DNA of 64,000 bases from Burkholderia pyrrocinia (GTDB lineage Bacteria; Pseudomonadota; Gammaproteobacteria; Burkholderiales; Burkholderiaceae), in NCBI RefSeq assembly GCF_018417535.1, contig NZ_CP070978.1, positions 2,604,001 to 2,668,000 on the forward strand, in the 5' to 3' direction. Shown piece after piece: positions 61,979-64,000 of this stretch (position 1 is the first letter of the stretch; every line of letters starts with the position of its first letter). A program made the position numbers and the translations under genes. A model generated the notes under the pieces. The model saw only the letters and a program-made list of their open reading frames with translations, made no database searches and was not told the origin of the DNA.

Positions 61979-62071
61979 GGCCTGTTTTTTCGCGGCGCAT
62001 ACCCGTTGCGCCGCAGGCCGCCATCGGGGTTGTCCCACCCTAATGTCTGACGAAATAATGCCGAAAAAAAG

Positions 62072-62104
62072 AAACCGTCGAACCTATTCGGGTCAACGGT
62101 TTTT
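62072..62104 (+). terminator. Intrinsic terminator after the DUF2827 gene
   Basis: AAACCGTCGAACC (62072-62084) pairs, with two mismatches or wobbles, to GGGTCAACGGTTT (62090-62102), and the stem ends in TTTTT (62100-62104). A-rich sequence on the other side (62063-62070) could let it work in both directions. Confidence 0.6.
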
Positions 62105-62689
62105 GAAGGCACGAAATTGACGGCTCCGAGGGAAGTCCGTCAAAAATCATTTTATAGGTTAACAAGTCGGAAAGATTGTTAAATTTGTTTCAATCTATAA
62201 TTATCGGACGATTTAACTTGGTATTATTGATTCAAGGCGGCTTGATTCTGTTTTGGAATTTAATAATATCGTTTGAAACGTGAAAATTGCATGCTGCAGT
62301 GATCGAATGGCGCGCGGCGGCAGGTTTTCAGCGGGTAGTAGCGTGGGTAGCTGGCCGCTGCTGCGGGCTCGGCATTGAATGCGGGCGGCGCTTCTCGGGT
62401 TGGTATTTATCTGATCAATCGAAAAAAATCGCGATTTGCGAGATTGGCATATCGCGGGAAAAACGATTCGGATAAAGTTGTTTGGGAAAAAATAAACGGT
62501 TTCTGGATTGGGGTTCCGTCATTCGCGTTGTGTAACCTGTCGCACTGTCGGTGTCGCGCGTATATGGTGTATTCCCTATGACTGAATATCGTTGACAAAT
62601 ATCGAATTTGACGGCGCGCCGAAACGATAAGTACGCTCCCGGAAAAAATCGACATAACAGGATGGGCCGGGTAGGCGGCGGAGCGCATC
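62105..62689. other. AT-rich intergenic region before the EAL gene
   Basis: About 585 bp with AT-rich composition, strongest at 62145-62300 (runs such as GTTAACAAG, TTGTTAAATTTG and TTTAATAATATCG). Small open frames here lack ribosome sites and coding bias. It probably contains the promoter for the EAL-domain gene and may attract H-NS-like silencing proteins; acquired sequence is also possible. Confidence 0.55.
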
Positions 62690-63565
62690 ATGGTCGGTTC
62701 GCTCCGCATGTTTGTTGAGGTCGAGCCGTCTTCGGCGGCTCGCCATTTGCCGGAGCGCCGGATGAATGCGGTCGAAGCTCGCCTGGGGGCGAATCGGGAA
62801 GCGAATCGTGACGAAATCGATCTCGTGTTCGGCGCGCCCGACGATCATCCCGACCTCGCGTCGGTACGCAGTTTCGTGGAAAGCCGGCTCGGGTTCGCGC
62901 ATGAGCCGGTGTGCCGATCCGATCTGTCGGGCGGCGTGCTGTACCAGGAATGCCTGGCGCGGTTGCGCTGGGGCGAGCGCGACGTGCTGCCGCCGGCCGC
63001 GTTCCTGCCGCGGCTCGAGGCGCTCGGGCTGATGCGCTGGTTCGACCGGCTCGTCGTGGGCAGGACGATCGACGAGCTGCGCGCCGATCCGGGTGCCGTC
63101 TACGGTTGCAACGTCGCGGCGGCGAGCGCGGTCGTCGACGACGCGTGGCTGGCCATTTTCAGGCGGCTCGAGCACGAGCCGTCGGTCGCGGCCCGGCTGG
63201 TGATCGAGATCACGGAGACGGGGCCGCTGAATCCCGTCGCGGGCCGGTCGTTCGTGAACCGCTTCCGGCAGGCCGGGTGCCGGATCGCGATCGACGATTT
63301 CGGTGTCGGCTTCAGCGCATTGAACAATCTGGTGGTCGGCAATCCCGACATCGTGAAGCTCGACCGGTCGATCCTGTCGATGATCAAGCGCAACGCGATC
63401 GGGCGCTACCAGTTCCGCAGGCTGATCGCGTTCGCGCATGAAGGCGCGCGGCACGTCGTCGTCGAAGGCGTGGAGAACGAGATCGACCGGCAGATCATCG
63501 TGGATGCCGGCGTCGCATGGGCGCAGGGCATCCGTTTTTCATGGCGGTCGCCGGCCGCCGCGTGA
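62690..63565 (+). CDS. Stand-alone EAL-domain protein (putative c-di-GMP phosphodiesterase)
   Basis: A 291-residue protein consisting of an EAL domain with a short N-terminal extension and no GGDEF, PAS or membrane part. The signature EAL appears as ECL (YQECLARLRW). Other residues used for metal and substrate are present: Asn in YGCNVA, Glu in EITETG, the Asp pair in IDDFGVGFSAL, Lys in DIVKLDRS, Glu in VVVEGVENE and Gln in WAQG. So catalysis remains possible despite the altered motif. GGAG lies eight bases before ATG 62690; a second ATG at 62762 is an alternative. Confidence 0.82.
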   Translation: MVGSLRMFVEVEPSSAARHLPERRMNAVEARLGANREANRDEIDLVFGAPDDHPDLASVRSFVESRLGFAHEPVCRSDLSGGVLYQECLARLRWGERDVLPPAAFLPRLEALGLMRWFDRLVVGRTIDELRADPGAVYGCNVAAASAVVDDAWLAIFRRLEHEPSVAARLVIEITETGPLNPVAGRSFVNRFRQAGCRIAIDDFGVGFSALNNLVVGNPDIVKLDRSILSMIKRNAIGRYQFRRLIAFAHEGARHVVVEGVENEIDRQIIVDAGVAWAQGIRFSWRSPAAA

Positions 63566-63658
63566 CGGCGCGGAAACAGGCGAGGCGGCGTGCGTGATGC
63601 GCGCCGCGGTCGGGCGGGGCCGGCGCGTGGCCGGGACGAATCGCAAAGGGGCGTGGGC

Positions 63659-64000
63659 ATGGCGGGGACGAAGGCCGGAGGCGAAACGGGCACGCAGGCA
63701 ACCGATGCGCGCGACCTGGTCGCGCTCGCCGAGCTGGCCGACATGCTGTGGCAACTGGGCGCCGAATCGACCGATGTGCCGATCGACGTCGCGCCGTATC
63801 TCGACGGCCTGCAGGCCGTCGCGCGCCGCATTCAGCGGATGACGCCGCTCGACGCCAGCGGCCGCGAGCTGGCGGCGCGGCACTATTACGCGGGTGTCAT
63901 CGCGGGCGCGTGCGGCGACGATTCGGCGATCGCGCGCGGCGTATCCGACAGTCTCGTGAAGCAATCCGGCGGCGCAAGCCGGCCGGCGGCCCGTTGCTTC
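63659..64000 (+). CDS. Unknown protein, 3' end outside window
   Basis: An uninterrupted frame of 114 codons runs from ATG 63659 to the window end, with GC-rich third positions like real genes here and AAGGGG nine bases before the start. It includes DLVALAELADMLWQLGAEST and AARHYYAGVIAGACGD; helix-rich, no signal peptide, no recognised domain. It follows the EAL gene by 93 bp in the same direction and may be co-transcribed with it. Confidence 0.55.
   Translation, partial: MAGTKAGGETGTQATDARDLVALAELADMLWQLGAESTDVPIDVAPYLDGLQAVARRIQRMTPLDASGRELAARHYYAGVIAGACGDDSAIARGVSDSLVKQSGGASRPAARCF

Noticed and set aside
62287..62709. Small frames in the AT-rich spacer before the EAL gene
   Set aside because: They overlap one another on both strands, lack ribosome sites and have no similarity I can recognise.
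1..64000. CRISPR arrays, rRNA and tRNA genes
   Set aside because: No regularly spaced repeats, no conserved rRNA stretches and no CCA-ended cloverleaf were noticed on either strand by eye.

Overview
The window is GC-rich throughout, and its codon use and gene content (OmpC-type porin, plcN-type phospholipase C, liu leucine-degradation operon, type VI secretion genes, a DUF2827 protein) point to a Burkholderia, most likely of the Burkholderia cepacia complex. No rRNA, tRNA or CRISPR array was seen. About 40 kb is ordinary catabolic and housekeeping sequence. The 40.5-60.5 kb stretch is an accessory, duplicated and partly decayed type VI secretion (T6SS) island. Layout: 0-4.1 kb is purine salvage (nucleoside hydrolase, LysR regulator, NCS2 permease, adenosine deaminase family enzyme). 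4.2-13.7 kb holds a bifunctional class A penicillin-binding protein, a MocR regulator divergent from a PaiB-like FMN-binding protein, a thioredoxin-like exported protein divergent from an OmpR-type two-component system, a phosphodiesterase, a GNAT acetyltransferase and a LysE exporter. 14.0-18.2 kb holds a porin, a GFA-fold zinc protein and a secreted beta-propeller of unknown role. 18.2-21.8 kb is a minus-strand operon for periplasmic thiosulfate oxidation: tsdB and tsdA, preceded by a Tat-exported protein and a molybdate-type binding protein. 22.0-28.0 kb is a hexuronate/aldonate locus (MFS carrier, fructuronate reductase, FCD regulator, mannonate dehydratase, Zn-alcohol dehydrogenase) whose divergent promoters carry two identical 10-bp palindromes. 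28.1-31.1 kb has a Fur-box-linked TonB receptor and a small exported protein. 31.2-37.8 kb is a TetR regulator divergent from liuABCD. 38.1-40.4 kb is a small lipoprotein and Tat-dependent phospholipase C. The island at 40.5-60.5 kb contains a glycosyltransferase pseudogene and two copies of a vgrG-effector-immunity unit. In the first copy vgrG has lost about 2 kb internally; in the second it is intact. Each copy keeps an intact effector built from an N-terminal M23-like domain and a GH19-like C-terminal domain. The two effectors share most of their first 510 residues, then change abruptly to unrelated, AT-rich C-terminal domains. Each is followed by its own exported, AT-rich, immunity-like protein. 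A third effector stub precedes a further orphan exported protein. PAAR, an uncharacterised membrane protein, a TssM-like protein without a visible P-loop, TssF and TssJ follow as an overlapping gene train that ends at a transposase-like remnant. The last 3.2 kb holds a DUF2827 protein, an AT-rich intergenic stretch, a stand-alone EAL-domain protein and the start of an unknown gene. The strongest candidate for something undescribed is the modular vgrG-linked M23/GH19 effector family with exchangeable toxin ends and matching periplasmic immunity genes, captured here in three stages: two live copies and one stub.
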